Positions 5,924 to 13,386 of a stretch of 64,000 bases of DNA are shown piece after piece; within the stretch, counting starts at the first letter, position 1, and the number at the start of each line of letters is the position of its first letter. A program made the position numbers and the translations under genes. The notes beneath the pieces are model-generated. The model searched no databases. It was not told the origin of the DNA and was given only the letters and a program-made list of their open reading frames with translations. The stretch is taken from the NCBI GenBank assembly GCA_964612965.1, contig CAZTGB010000003.1, positions 1 to 64,000 of the forward strand, in the 5' to 3' direction. This DNA is from CAZTGB01 sp964612965 (GTDB taxonomy: Bacteria; Patescibacteriota; Microgenomatia; UBA8517).

Positions 5924-7396
5924 ATGACAAAAGTAAATGCTTCAGGAAAGGAAGACAGACTTTTAAAGTTAAAAGAGATCAAGTCGCAGGGTATTAATCC
6001 CTATCCTTCAAAAATAAATTTCAAAAGAGTGGACATATCTGAAGCTTTGGATAAAGAGGGAAAGGAGGTCGGAGTTGCGGGAAGAATCTTAGGTTGGCGC
6101 GGTCATGGGAATGTTATTTTTGCAGACCTAGTTGATGAGTCGGGCAAAATGCAGGCCTTTTTCCAAAAGAAGAATTTGGGAGAGGACTTTAAACCCTTAA
6201 AACTTATAGATATTGGGGATTTTATTGCGGTTTACGGAAAAGTTATTAAAACTGTGGCGGGGGAAATTTCAGTTGATGTTAGTAAGTTTCAAATGCTTAC
6301 AAAAGCACTTAGACAACTTCCTTCTACTTGGTACGGACTTAAAGACGAAGAAGAGAGGTATAGAAGAAGATATGTAGATTTAATTATAAATGAAGATTTG
6401 AAGGACTTATTTAGAAAGAAAGCCATCTTTTGGCAGTCAATGAGAAATTTCTTAATTGAGAAAGGATTTTTGGAAGTTGAAACTCCGGTTTTGGAAAACA
6501 CTGCTGGGGGAGCTGATGCTAATCCATTTGTTACACATCACAATGCTCTGGATATTGATTTATATCTCAGAATTTCAATGGGTGAGCTTTGGCAGAAGAG
6601 ACTCATGGTTGGAGGTTTTGAAAAAACATTTGAGATAGGACGTCAATTTAGAAATGAAGGAATTAGCAGGGAACACCTTCAAGACTACTCTCAGATGGAA
6701 TTCTATTGGGCATATGCAAATTACGAAGATTCAATGTCGCTAGTTGAATCTATGTATAAATTTGTTGCTGAGAAGACATTTGGGAAATTACAATTTGAGA
6801 TTGGAGAACAACATAAAGTGGATCTAGGAAAGACCTGGAAGAAGATTGACTACACAAAGGAGATTAATGAAAAGACAGGAATAGACATTGCCAAGGCTAC
6901 AGATAAAGAGATTAAAGAAAAACTGGATGAGCTGAGAATCAAATATGACAAGGTCGATTCAAAAGCTAGGTTAATTGATTCTTTGTGGAAATATGTTCGA
7001 AAAACTATTTCAGGACCTGCATTTTTAGTTGGGCATCCCGTTGAGATTTCCCCACTCGCCAAAAGAATGGAAGACAATCCAGGATTTGTTGAGAGATATC
7101 AGGTGATATTAGCGGGAAGTGAGATGGGGAATGGATATAGTGAGCTTAATGATCCCTTGGACCAAGCGGAGCGATTTGGGGAACAACAAAAAATGAGAGA
7201 TAAGGGAGATGATGAAGCTCAAATGGAAGATTATGATTTTGTTCGCGCTCTTGAGTATGGGATGCCTCCCGTAACTGGATTCGGAGTTAGTGAAAGATTA
7301 TTTTCGTTTTTAGCAGACTTACCAATTCGCGAAGCTGTACTATTTCCACTACTTCGACCTGAAGGTAAAGAGATGAAAAGAGGTGATAATGAATGA
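5924..7396 (+). CDS. lysS: Lysyl-tRNA synthetase, class II
   Basis: A 490-residue class II LysS, the normal length. An N-terminal OB-fold anticodon-binding domain (about residues 45-150) contains GRILGWRGHGNVIFADL; the catalytic domain has motif 2 (FEIGRQFRNEGISREH, about residues 233-248) and motif 3 (GMPPVTGFGVSERLF, about residues 445-460). It charges tRNA-Lys in the cytoplasm. I chose the ATG at 5924 because a -10 hexamer ends 7 bases upstream and the frame further up lies inside greA. The stop overlaps the next gene by 4 bases. Confidence 0.96.
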   Translation: MTKVNASGKEDRLLKLKEIKSQGINPYPSKINFKRVDISEALDKEGKEVGVAGRILGWRGHGNVIFADLVDESGKMQAFFQKKNLGEDFKPLKLIDIGDFIAVYGKVIKTVAGEISVDVSKFQMLTKALRQLPSTWYGLKDEEERYRRRYVDLIINEDLKDLFRKKAIFWQSMRNFLIEKGFLEVETPVLENTAGGADANPFVTHHNALDIDLYLRISMGELWQKRLMVGGFEKTFEIGRQFRNEGISREHLQDYSQMEFYWAYANYEDSMSLVESMYKFVAEKTFGKLQFEIGEQHKVDLGKTWKKIDYTKEINEKTGIDIAKATDKEIKEKLDELRIKYDKVDSKARLIDSLWKYVRKTISGPAFLVGHPVEISPLAKRMEDNPGFVERYQVILAGSEMGNGYSELNDPLDQAERFGEQQKMRDKGDDEAQMEDYDFVRALEYGMPPVTGFGVSERLFSFLADLPIREAVLFPLLRPEGKEMKRGDNE

Positions 7397-7632
7397 ATAA
7401 TGAAGGACATATGACAAACTTTTTAATGTCAGTTTCTTTTAGTGTTTTTGGAATGTTACTTATTTTTGGACTTGGATTTGTTTTTCCAACAATTAACCCT
7501 TATATGGTTATTAAATGGATAGTTGTTGTTGCGGGAGCAGTTTTCCTTTACACATTTTTGGCTTACGCATTTAGTGGTCTAAAAGGACTTAAATTTTTTA
7601 ACAGATTTAAAAAGAAAGGAAAGAGTAAATAA
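7393..7632 (+). CDS. Small two-helix membrane protein, unknown
   Basis: A 79-residue protein with two hydrophobic segments (about residues 9-31 and 36-60) and a very basic C-terminal tail (FNRFKKKGKSK), so both ends probably face the cytoplasm. I do not recognise a family. Its start overlaps the lysS stop (ATGA) and its stop overlaps the next start (TAATG), so it is translated within the lysS transcript. A second ATG at 7411 is an alternative start just before the first helix. Confidence 0.65.
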   Translation: MNNEGHMTNFLMSVSFSVFGMLLIFGLGFVFPTINPYMVIKWIVVVAGAVFLYTFLAYAFSGLKGLKFFNRFKKKGKSK

Positions 7633-8000
7633 TGAAGGGGTATGGAATAGCTCACGCTACCCTAACCGTTTCTGACATCAAAAAGACTAAAGCATTTTAT
7701 GAAAGTCTTTTTGATGTTGACTTAGCGATGGATGATTCTAAGTCATTTAGTTTACTGGGAGTCGAGATCCCTTGCTGGTTTGTTCAATGGGAAAAGCAAT
7801 ATCCAGGTGACCGATTTGATGAAAGAAGAATTGGACTTGACCATATTGCTTTTGAACTGAGGACTTTGGATGAACTAAATGAAGTGGTTAAGAAGCTAAA
7901 TGAAATGAAGGTTGAGAACAAAGGAGTGGAGAGATTTGATGGGAAATACCCATATGTAGCTTTTAGAGATTCTGATAATATACAAAATGGAGTCTGTTAA
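7632..8000 (+). CDS. VOC (glyoxalase/bleomycin resistance) fold protein, C-terminus altered
   Basis: A 122-residue protein of the vicinal-oxygen-chelate superfamily: the first half starts with IAHATLTVSDIKKTKAFYESLF, the second with GLDHIAFEL and ends VAFRDSDNIQ. These are the two beta-alpha-beta-beta-beta units that form one metal site, with His at residues 8 and about 75. Substrate unknown. Family members usually end DPDNIQ followed by Met/Leu-Glu; here the frame runs into NGVC and stops, while one base less after CAA would read IQMES straight into the next gene. The end may therefore be frameshifted or the gene junction rearranged. Confidence 0.8.
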   Translation: MKGYGIAHATLTVSDIKKTKAFYESLFDVDLAMDDSKSFSLLGVEIPCWFVQWEKQYPGDRFDERRIGLDHIAFELRTLDELNEVVKKLNEMKVENKGVERFDGKYPYVAFRDSDNIQNGVC

Positions 8001-8508
8001 CTTGCGTAAACATTGTTATGCAGTTGGGGCAGTAATGAAATCTCTAGCTAAACATTTTAAAGAGAACGAGGAAATGTGGGAGATAGTGGGACTACTTCAT
8101 GACGGTGATTACGAATTTACAAAAGAGGATCATGCTAACCACGCAAAGTTAATGGCAAGTTGGGTAAGAGAAACCGGAGAGACCGACAATATGCTTCTAA
8201 CTGGAATTGAATCACATGGATGGTTTCATGAAGGGAAACTTCCTCAAACTCAAATGCAGTGGGCACTTTTTTGTAGTGATGAGCTAACGGGACTTATTAC
8301 TGCAGTTACCTTGGTTAGACCTGAAAAGAAATTATCTTTAGTTACAGTTGATAATATTCTTTCTAAATGGAGCCAAAAAAGCTTTGCGGGTGGGGTTAAA
8401 AGGGAAGACATAGAGCACTGTGAGAAAGAACTTGGAATTAAACTTCCTGAATTTATTGAAATTGCACTAACTGCGATGCAAGGAATTTCTTCAGAACTGG
8501 GACTTTAA
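7987..8508 (+). CDS. HD-domain protein
   Basis: A 173-residue HD-superfamily protein. Metal-binding residues are visible: LRKHCYAV (first His), LLHDGDYE (the HD pair) and NHAKLMASW (a further His), with a conserved SDELTGLI near residue 97. HD proteins hydrolyse phosphate esters of nucleotides or related compounds; the substrate cannot be told. The start overlaps the VOC gene by 14 bases, and only about five residues precede the first conserved His helix, fewer than usual, so the N-terminus may be truncated by the same event that altered the VOC C-terminus. Confidence 0.8.
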   Translation: MESVNLRKHCYAVGAVMKSLAKHFKENEEMWEIVGLLHDGDYEFTKEDHANHAKLMASWVRETGETDNMLLTGIESHGWFHEGKLPQTQMQWALFCSDELTGLITAVTLVRPEKKLSLVTVDNILSKWSQKSFAGGVKREDIEHCEKELGIKLPEFIEIALTAMQGISSELGL

Positions 8509-8513
8509 ATTTA

Positions 8514-8999
8514 ATGAAGAGAGTTATCTTTATAGGTCAAGCGATGCCAAGGGTAAAAAGGAATCCTCATGATTGGCCAACATTAAATGCTTGGTTGTAC
8601 TCAATTGGAATTACGGAAGATCACATGAAGCAAAATTTTCTATATTCTGCTTTGGTTGACTACTTTCCTGGATCCAAAAATGGTTCTCACTTAGTTCCTA
8701 CAAAAGAAGAAATCTTAAAGGAGAAGAAAAGATTGGGAAAAACCATTAAAGACTTTAATCCTGATTTAGTTGTTACCATTGGAAAGCTTTCGCTTGCGAA
8801 CTGTTTGAATTGTGAAATTAATTTATTAGGTGATTATATTGGAAAGACTTTTACACAAAACCCATATAATCTTTATGATCAGGAACTTTTAATAATTCCA
8901 CTTCCTCACCCATCTGGAGCAAGTACCTGGAGACATAACTCTGAAAATAAAAAACTTTTACAGAAAGCATTGAAAATTTTACAAAAGGAGATAAAGTAG
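8514..8999 (+). CDS. Uracil-DNA glycosylase superfamily protein
   Basis: A 161-residue protein with the UDG-like fold signature: an N-terminal strand FIGQAMPR (motif 1 position), a central strand DLVVTIGKLS, and a C-terminal PLPHPSGAS in the place of the DNA-intercalation motif HPSP/HPSG. No iron-sulfur Cys cluster is evident (only two Cys, close together), so it resembles the MUG/SMUG-like or uncharacterised branch. It may remove damaged bases or hydrolyse a nucleotide. It follows the HD gene by 5 bases on the same strand. Confidence 0.7.
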   Translation: MKRVIFIGQAMPRVKRNPHDWPTLNAWLYSIGITEDHMKQNFLYSALVDYFPGSKNGSHLVPTKEEILKEKKRLGKTIKDFNPDLVVTIGKLSLANCLNCEINLLGDYIGKTFTQNPYNLYDQELLIIPLPHPSGASTWRHNSENKKLLQKALKILQKEIK

Positions 9000-9003
9000 T
9001 GCG

Positions 9004-9222
9004 ATGGATAGTCAAACAAAAACGAACAACAAAACTTGGGATGGTATGGTCGATCTGTTTTTAGAGGCTAGTTCACTTCCAGTTTGGGGTCCTTTTAGTG
9101 TAGGTAAAAATTTAAAATTGATTACAAATATAAAAGGTAAAACTTTTCTTGAAGTGTGTTGTGGTAGTGGTAGGTTCATAAAATATTTAACAGATAGGGG
9201 TGCTAAAAAGTATATGGATTAG
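9004..9222 (+). CDS. SAM-dependent methyltransferase, N-terminal part (frameshifted)
   Basis: The first 72 residues of a class I methyltransferase, with the SAM-binding motif I KTFLEVCCGSGRF at about residues 46-58. The frame stops at 9222, but the neighbouring frame from 9216 continues the fold as GLDFSKNQLIEAK (motif II) and runs to 9752. The whole region is 749 bases, one short of a multiple of three, so a single missing base near 9213-9216 explains the break. It is either a pseudogene or an assembly error. Confidence 0.65.
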   Translation: MDSQTKTNNKTWDGMVDLFLEASSLPVWGPFSVGKNLKLITNIKGKTFLEVCCGSGRFIKYLTDRGAKKYMD

Positions 9223-9308
9223 ATTTTTCTAAAAATCAACTGATTGAGGCTAAGAAATATAATTTAGATAAAATTAAATCTGGTAAAGTACAACTATTTC
9301 AATTCACA

Positions 9309-9752
9309 ATGGAGGATAAGATTTCCATTAAACCAGTCGACGTTGTTTTCTCGGTTTATGGGATAGGGTGGACCTTAAACCCTAAAAAGACTTTTAAAAA
9401 TATTTATTCATATTTAAAGCCTGGAGGTAAATTTATTTGGAGTTGGGATCATACAATTTTTACAGATGTAGGTTACGAGAAAGGTAAATTTGTAGTTAAT
9501 TATTCATACCACGATGAAAAACTTTTAGAGATTAAGAATTGGAAAAAGGAGGGATTTACTGCACACATTTTATATAGGAAAACTTCAACTTGGTTTGAAC
9601 TTTTAAGAGAGGCTGGGTTTGAAATTGTAGGATATTATGAACCAGAACCAATAGACACAGCGAGAGCTCATAGTGATCCTAAAAAATATTATTCTATTCA
9701 AAAGGCAAGACTTGTCCCATCAAGTTTTATATTTGAATGTGTTAAAAAATAG
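9309..9752 (+). CDS. SAM-dependent methyltransferase, C-terminal part (frameshifted)
   Basis: The remainder of the methyltransferase. It contains VDVVFSVYGIGW (strand 4 region) and LKPGGKFIWSWDH (the post-motif III LKPGG turn). The coding frame is open from 9216, and the ATG at 9309 is probably just an internal Met. Together with 9004-9222 it would give a protein of about 249 residues. The substrate is unknown; the PGG turn and the Tyr/Trp-rich C-terminus are those of small-molecule methyltransferases. Confidence 0.65.
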   Translation: MEDKISIKPVDVVFSVYGIGWTLNPKKTFKNIYSYLKPGGKFIWSWDHTIFTDVGYEKGKFVVNYSYHDEKLLEIKNWKKEGFTAHILYRKTSTWFELLREAGFEIVGYYEPEPIDTARAHSDPKKYYSIQKARLVPSSFIFECVKK

Positions 9753-9766
9753 TAGTTATTCAAAAT

Positions 9767-9795
9767 TTGAGAATAATTTGAGATTGTGGTATAAA
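9767..9795 (+). promoter_or_regulatory. Promoter of the serS T-box leader
   Basis: TTGAGA (9767-9772), 17 bases, TATAAA (9790-9795). Transcription would begin near 9801-9803, directly at the first base-paired segment of the leader. Confidence 0.5.
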
Positions 9796-9800
9796 TAACC

Positions 9801-9966
9801 ATGGATATTGGATGAGTCTAAAAGCGTCTGAGGAGTAATTCCATACTCCAAGCTAAGAAGGGTAAAAAACTTCTTCGGGAAAGCCCGTAACAGCTTATAA
9901 ATTAAGTATTAGCTTTAGGTGGCACCTCGTTTAGCCCGAAGCACGCAAGATAAGCGTGCTTTTTTA
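9801..9966 (+). promoter_or_regulatory. T-box riboswitch, serine-type, short Stem I
   Basis: The leader contains TAGGTGGCACCTCG at 9916-9929, matching 11 of 14 positions of the T-box consensus AGGGTGGNACCGCG. The bulge UGGC would pair with GCCA, the 3' end of a tRNA with discriminator G, as tRNA-Ser has. A terminator follows (9939-9966), and serS lies downstream. Upstream there is a closing stem AAGCT/AGCTT (9850-9854, 9891-9895) holding two hairpins (AAGAAG/CTTCTT and CGGG/CCCG). Only about 45 bases remain for Stem I, too few for the distal tRNA-elbow-binding loops. UCU at 9817-9819, followed by A, is one candidate specifier, but this is not decided. The GCTT at 9912-9915 could pair with the terminator arm AAGC to form the antiterminator. 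Confidence 0.75.
9939..9966 (+). terminator. Intrinsic terminator of the serS T-box
   Basis: AAGCACGC (9939-9946) pairs perfectly with GCGTGCTT (9954-9961) around a 7-base loop, followed by TTTT and an A/T tail. It is the off-state hairpin of the T-box. Its first bases AAGC are shared with the probable antiterminator. Confidence 0.8.
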
Positions 9967-9973
9967 TTGGTAT

Positions 9974-10002
9974 AAGCGAAGCTTGCAAACTTTGTTTATA
10001 AT
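9974..10002 (+). repeat. Double-hairpin element, copy 1, ending in a -10 box
   Basis: AAGC-GAA-GCTT (9974-9984) then AAAC-TTT-GTTT (9987-9997), running directly into TATAAT (9997-10002) 6 bases before the serS ATG. The first hairpin contains GCGAAGC, a DNA mini-hairpin known for high stability. The TATAAT could give a second, T-box-independent, leaderless serS transcript. Confidence 0.6.
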
Positions 10003-10008
10003 GAAACT

Positions 10009-11244
10009 ATGTTAGATATACAACTAATTAGAGAAAAAACAGAGGAAGTAAAGAAAGCTGTTAAAAATAAACAGATGGATATTAAATTGGTTGATGAAGT
10101 TTTAGTCCTTGATCTTAAAAGGCGTGCTTTGATCAAAGAAATTGAAGAGATTAGAGCAGAAAGAAATATAGCTGCAAAGGAAAAGAATATTGAGAAGGGA
10201 AAAGAGATAAAAGAGAGGCTTCAAAAATTAGAACCTGAACTTAGTAAAATTGAGAAGGAGTTTACAAGTGCGCTTTGGAAAATACCTAATTTGATTTCGG
10301 ATGATACACCAATAGGAAAAGATGAAAGAGAAAATAAGATAATTAAGAAGTGGGGAACTCCTAAAAAATTTGACTTCAATGTTAAGGACCATCTAGAACT
10401 TGGAACAGACCTTGGAATTATAGATATGGAAACGGCCGGTAAAGTGGCTGGAGCTAGATTTAATTATTTAAAAGGAGATGCTGTTTTACTTCAAAACGCT
10501 CTTTATCAGCATGCAATGAGTATATTAATTGAAAAAGGATTTACTCCGGTTTTACCCCCACTTTTTATTAATCCTGAGGTTTACACAAGAATGGCAAGAC
10601 TAAGTCCCGAGACTGAAATAGAAAGATATTCTATACCACGGGACAATCAATATCTTATAGGAAGTGCGGAACATACTTTGGGACCTATGCATATGGATCA
10701 GGTTTTGAATGAAAAAGATTTACCACTTCGATATTTTGCTCTTACCCCAGCATTTAGAAGAGAGGCGGGTTCATATGGGAAGGACACAAGGGGAATTTTG
10801 AGACAACATCAATTTGATAAACTAGAAATGGAATCTTTTTCAACTCCTGCGCAGGGACCTAATGAGCAAGATTTTTTTGTAAGTATTCAGGAGAAATTAA
10901 TGCAGGATTTGGAAATTCCATATCAAGTTGTTGCAATTTGCACAGGGGATATGGGTGGGCCAGATTTTCGTCAAATAGATATTGAATCTTGGATGCCAGG
11001 GGAGGGTAAGTATAGAGAGACCCACACGTCAGATTATATGACAGACTATCAATCACGAAGGCTTGGTACGAGAGTTAAAATTGGAGACAAATTTGAATTT
11101 GTTCATATGAATGATGCAACTGCTTTTGCAATGGGACGAACAATTATTGCAATTTTAGAAAATTATCAACAAAAGGATGGATCAGTTAATATTCCCAAGG
11201 TTCTTCAAAAATGGATGAGGAAGGAAAAGATTGAAATTAGGTAG
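10009..11244 (+). CDS. serS: Seryl-tRNA synthetase
   Basis: A 411-residue class II SerRS of normal length. Residues 1-105 form the N-terminal antiparallel coiled-coil arm that grips the long variable arm of tRNA-Ser. The catalytic domain has GSAEHTLGP, motif 2 FRREAGSYGKDTRGILRQHQF (residues split here only by name: FRREAG, then TRGILRQHQF) and motif 3 NDATAFAMGRTIIAILENYQ. It charges tRNA-Ser. Expression is probably controlled by the T-box leader just upstream, and a TATAAT 6 bases before the ATG may give a second start site. Its last 8 bases overlap the convergent Nudix gene. Confidence 0.97.
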   Translation: MLDIQLIREKTEEVKKAVKNKQMDIKLVDEVLVLDLKRRALIKEIEEIRAERNIAAKEKNIEKGKEIKERLQKLEPELSKIEKEFTSALWKIPNLISDDTPIGKDERENKIIKKWGTPKKFDFNVKDHLELGTDLGIIDMETAGKVAGARFNYLKGDAVLLQNALYQHAMSILIEKGFTPVLPPLFINPEVYTRMARLSPETEIERYSIPRDNQYLIGSAEHTLGPMHMDQVLNEKDLPLRYFALTPAFRREAGSYGKDTRGILRQHQFDKLEMESFSTPAQGPNEQDFFVSIQEKLMQDLEIPYQVVAICTGDMGGPDFRQIDIESWMPGEGKYRETHTSDYMTDYQSRRLGTRVKIGDKFEFVHMNDATAFAMGRTIIAILENYQQKDGSVNIPKVLQKWMRKEKIEIR

Positions 11245-11692
11245 TTTTTATATAAAATCTCTTTTTTAAATAGTTTTTAATTACCCCAAAGCTTGGAAAA
11301 TATCTGGGATGAGGAAGCTTTTTCAAACTGAACCATCCCCACTCAGTAATTTCATCAGGTTCCATCACTCGAGCTTCGCCTTTCCATTCCTTTGCAACTA
11401 AACCCACTGTTACGAAATGGGCATGTTCATTTTTAAAATTATGGACTGAAATTACTTTGGGATTATATATTGTTATTCCAGTTTCTTCTTTTACTTCCCT
11501 AGTAGCTCCCTCTTCTAATGTTTCTCCCCAATCTAATTTTCCTCCTGGTAAACACCATTCCCCCGCACTTCTAAATGCGGAATCAGCTTTGTCAGGATTA
11601 GGATGACGCTTTCCAAGAAGGATCTTTCCTTTTTTGACTAAAACTACACCAATTCCAGCTCCAACTCTTTTATCGTTTTTATCATTCGACAT
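11237..11692 (-). CDS. Nudix hydrolase
   Basis: A 151-residue Nudix protein. The Nudix box is complete: GKLDWGETLEEG followed by ATREVKEETGI (G-x5-E-x7-REVxEExG), at about residues 50-73, and chelates the metal for hydrolysis of a nucleoside diphosphate linked to another group. The N-terminal strand VGAGIGVVLVKKGKILLGKR is typical of the MutT branch, so it may cleanse oxidised nucleotides. The start overlaps the stop of the upstream minus-strand nucleotidyltransferase-like gene by 11 bases, indicating one operon. It converges with serS. Confidence 0.92.
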   Translation of the reverse strand: MSNDKNDKRVGAGIGVVLVKKGKILLGKRHPNPDKADSAFRSAGEWCLPGGKLDWGETLEEGATREVKEETGITIYNPKVISVHNFKNEHAHFVTVGLVAKEWKGEARVMEPDEITEWGWFSLKKLPHPRYFPSFGVIKNYLKKRFYIKTT

Positions 11693-12443
11693 AATTCATT
11701 TTATCACTATATTTTTTGGCTTTGTCAAATATAAACCCCCATCCGTATTTGTCGTAAATTTCTTTAGCTTTGCTAAATTCTTCACTTTTATACTTAGATA
11801 AAATCTTCTTTTTATAAAAATACTCTTTTTCTTCATCTCTCAACTTTTGCCAGAGAGGAAGTCCATATTTTATTAGATCTATACTCCTGGTTGTTGGTTT
11901 CCAGCCGAATTTTGCTATACGTCTACAACCTTCCAGACAAAAATAGACAATCTCTTTTACCTTGTAATTAAAGCCGTTTTTTAAAAAGTTGTTCATTCGT
12001 AATGTTTTATTTAATGAGTCTTTAAATCCAAATCCTGTGGGGTCATGAAGTTTTCCGTCTGATGCTAAGTAAACAGAATCAATACTGTCTACATAGAAAA
12101 GTAAGTAATTTTTTTCTGTGCTATTAACTTGAGGATTGTCAATTTGGGCATTCCAAATTCCTTTTACATCCCAATTATTTGTTTTTATTTTTAATTCATT
12201 GAGAACTTGAGATAAAAGAGACTGGGCGTCTTTAAAATGAACCTTACCTACATAGGCGATATCTATATCTGAGGGGAGAGTTTTTGTTAAAAAACCTCTT
12301 ATAAAACCAGATGCAATGTATGGTTGTTTTAAATTTTTTAATTCTAATTCTTTAAGAACTTTAGCAGCCAATACGATTTCCTTTTTGGATTCTATGTTTT
12401 TAATGTATTTTATAATTTTGGCGGAGGAGTTGTCCTGTGTCAT
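11682..12443 (-). CDS. Nucleotidyltransferase-like protein
   Basis: A protein of 253 residues from the Met at 12443. The region SGFIRGFLTKTLPSDIDIAYVG shows a Gly-x-x-R-G segment followed by D-I-D, as in the catalytic site of polymerase-beta-type nucleotidyltransferases (about residues 46-67). Further down, DGKLHDPTGFGFKDSLNKTLRM resembles the body of CCA-adding or poly(A)-polymerase head domains. I cannot name the substrate. An in-frame ATG exists 96 bases further upstream, but it would overlap the divergent spermidine-synthase-like gene, so I prefer 12443. Only 11 bases then separate the divergent starts. Confidence 0.6.
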   Translation of the reverse strand: MTQDNSSAKIIKYIKNIESKKEIVLAAKVLKELELKNLKQPYIASGFIRGFLTKTLPSDIDIAYVGKVHFKDAQSLLSQVLNELKIKTNNWDVKGIWNAQIDNPQVNSTEKNYLLFYVDSIDSVYLASDGKLHDPTGFGFKDSLNKTLRMNNFLKNGFNYKVKEIVYFCLEGCRRIAKFGWKPTTRSIDLIKYGLPLWQKLRDEEKEYFYKKKILSKYKSEEFSKAKEIYDKYGWGFIFDKAKKYSDKMNYVE

Positions 12444-12454
12444 AATTCGATCAT

Positions 12455-12862
12455 ATGCTTGGGACAAGGGTTTTGGAAGAGTTGAATTCAAAATATAATG
12501 GCCGCTTGAAAGTTGTAAAAACTTTTGGGATGGGTACATATATTCAGGCTAATGGTTTAACTCAGTCAGGAGGGATAGTTGAATCTATTTGGAAATCAAC
12601 AATTAGGAAAATCAAAAATCAGGATATTAAAAACTGTTTAATATTGGGTTTAGGTGGAGGAACAGTTGCCAAAATTATTCAAGAAAGGTGGCCGGGGGTT
12701 AAAATCACCGGAGTTGATATAGATCCAGTCATGGTTGAGTTAGGGAAGAAGTACTTGGGCCTTGGTGATGTTCAAATAAAAATCCAGGATGCGTATGACT
12801 TTGACTCAACCGGATATGATTTAGTGATAGTCCTAAAAAATTTGAAAATGAGAAGTTTTTAA
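12455..12862 (+). CDS. Spermidine-synthase-like methyltransferase-fold protein, N-terminal part
   Basis: The first 130 or so residues of a spermidine/spermine-synthase-like protein. An N-terminal strand region YNGRLKVVKTFGMGTYI is followed by a SAM-type binding motif LILGLGGGTVAKII, the acidic end of strand 2 ITGVDIDPVMVELG, and DAYDF. After YDLVIV the expected strand 4 (Asp plus about eight residues) is missing, the frame shifts, and the readable product stops at 12862. The continuation is open in another frame from 12832. A deletion of roughly 25-28 bases would explain both facts. Probably a pseudogene or an assembly fault. Confidence 0.65.
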   Translation: MLGTRVLEELNSKYNGRLKVVKTFGMGTYIQANGLTQSGGIVESIWKSTIRKIKNQDIKNCLILGLGGGTVAKIIQERWPGVKITGVDIDPVMVELGKKYLGLGDVQIKIQDAYDFDSTGYDLVIVLKNLKMRSF

Positions 12863-13053
12863 AGAAACTTACAAAAAATAAATTAGTTATTTTTAATAGG
12901 CTTTACCAGCGAAGCTGGCCAAGCTCTCCTTATTTTAAAGATAAAAAACAAACGGCTTTGAAATTTGGCGAAAAACTGGAAAAGATTTATCCAAAAGTCG
13001 AATATTTTTACCCCGAGGCCAATTTAATGTTATTTTGTTATACTTTAAGTTAA
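12832..13053 (+). pseudogene. C-terminal remnant of the spermidine-synthase-like gene
   Basis: An open frame from 12832 reads PKKFENEKFLKKL, then VIFNRLYQRSWPS and ends at TAA 13053 after NLMLFCYTLS. This is the expected C-terminal third of the protein that breaks off upstream. It has no start codon of its own at the front. The segment 12906-12918 contains a CCAGC-GAA-GCTGG hairpin. The last base of its stop is the first base of the next ATG. Confidence 0.6.
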
Positions 13054-13259
13054 TGAAAATTAAACTTTCCGAAAAACAGGTTACAGAACTTTCGAGATAT
13101 TGGTTTGACTTATCAAAATTAACGTTTGCTTCGCTGATCTTGAAACTTTTTGAGCCAGGTTCGCCTGGTTTTTCTTCACTTTCAATTGGGACAATTCTTT
13201 TGGGCTTGTTCACGACTGTCGTTTTTGTTATGATTGGTTTAGTCTTTTCAAGAAAATAA
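13053..13259 (+). CDS. Small membrane protein, unknown
   Basis: A 68-residue protein starting at the ATG that overlaps the preceding TAA. Residues 1-17 form an amphipathic charged helix (KIKLSEKQVTELSRYWF). Two hydrophobic segments follow at about 21-33 and 44-63, and it ends in FSRK. I do not know the family. A second tiny membrane protein follows after one base, so the two may work together. The linker between helices carries CCAGG-TTCG-CCTGG, a strong DNA hairpin inside the coding sequence (13156-13169). Confidence 0.6.
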   Translation: MKIKLSEKQVTELSRYWFDLSKLTFASLILKLFEPGSPGFSSLSIGTILLGLFTTVVFVMIGLVFSRK

Positions 13260-13260
13260 C

Positions 13261-13362
13261 ATGCAACTTACAAATATTGATCAAGGGTTACTGCTTTTTT
13301 ATATAGCCGGTGGTGTTCTAGCAATCGCTGGAATCTTGCTCTATATTGCTTCTAAAAAATAA
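13261..13362 (+). CDS. Tiny single-pass membrane protein
   Basis: A 33-residue frame, MQLTNIDQGLLLFYI then AGGVLAIAGILLYIASKK, begins one base after the preceding stop. It has a single hydrophobic helix of about 22 residues and a Lys-Lys end. Position and composition suggest a real microprotein coupled to the gene before it; no family is recognised. It ends 13 bases before the secA -10 box. Confidence 0.4.
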   Translation: MQLTNIDQGLLLFYIAGGVLAIAGILLYIASKK

Positions 13363-13374
13363 GTTCCATTGGGC

Positions 13375-13386
13375 TATAATTACAAT
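13375..13386 (+). promoter_or_regulatory. secA -10 region
   Basis: Two adjoining -10-like hexamers, TATAAT (13375-13380) and TACAAT (13381-13386), lie 17 and 11 bases before the ATG at 13398. No good -35 is visible. A transcript starting near 13393 would make the ATG at 13398 the better start than the TTG at 13386. Confidence 0.45.

Noticed and set aside
9801..9860. Hammerhead ribozyme in the serS leader
   Set aside because: CTGAGGAG resembles the core CUGAUGA only partly, and no matching GAA core segment or cleavage triplet is arranged correctly. The T-box explains the region better.
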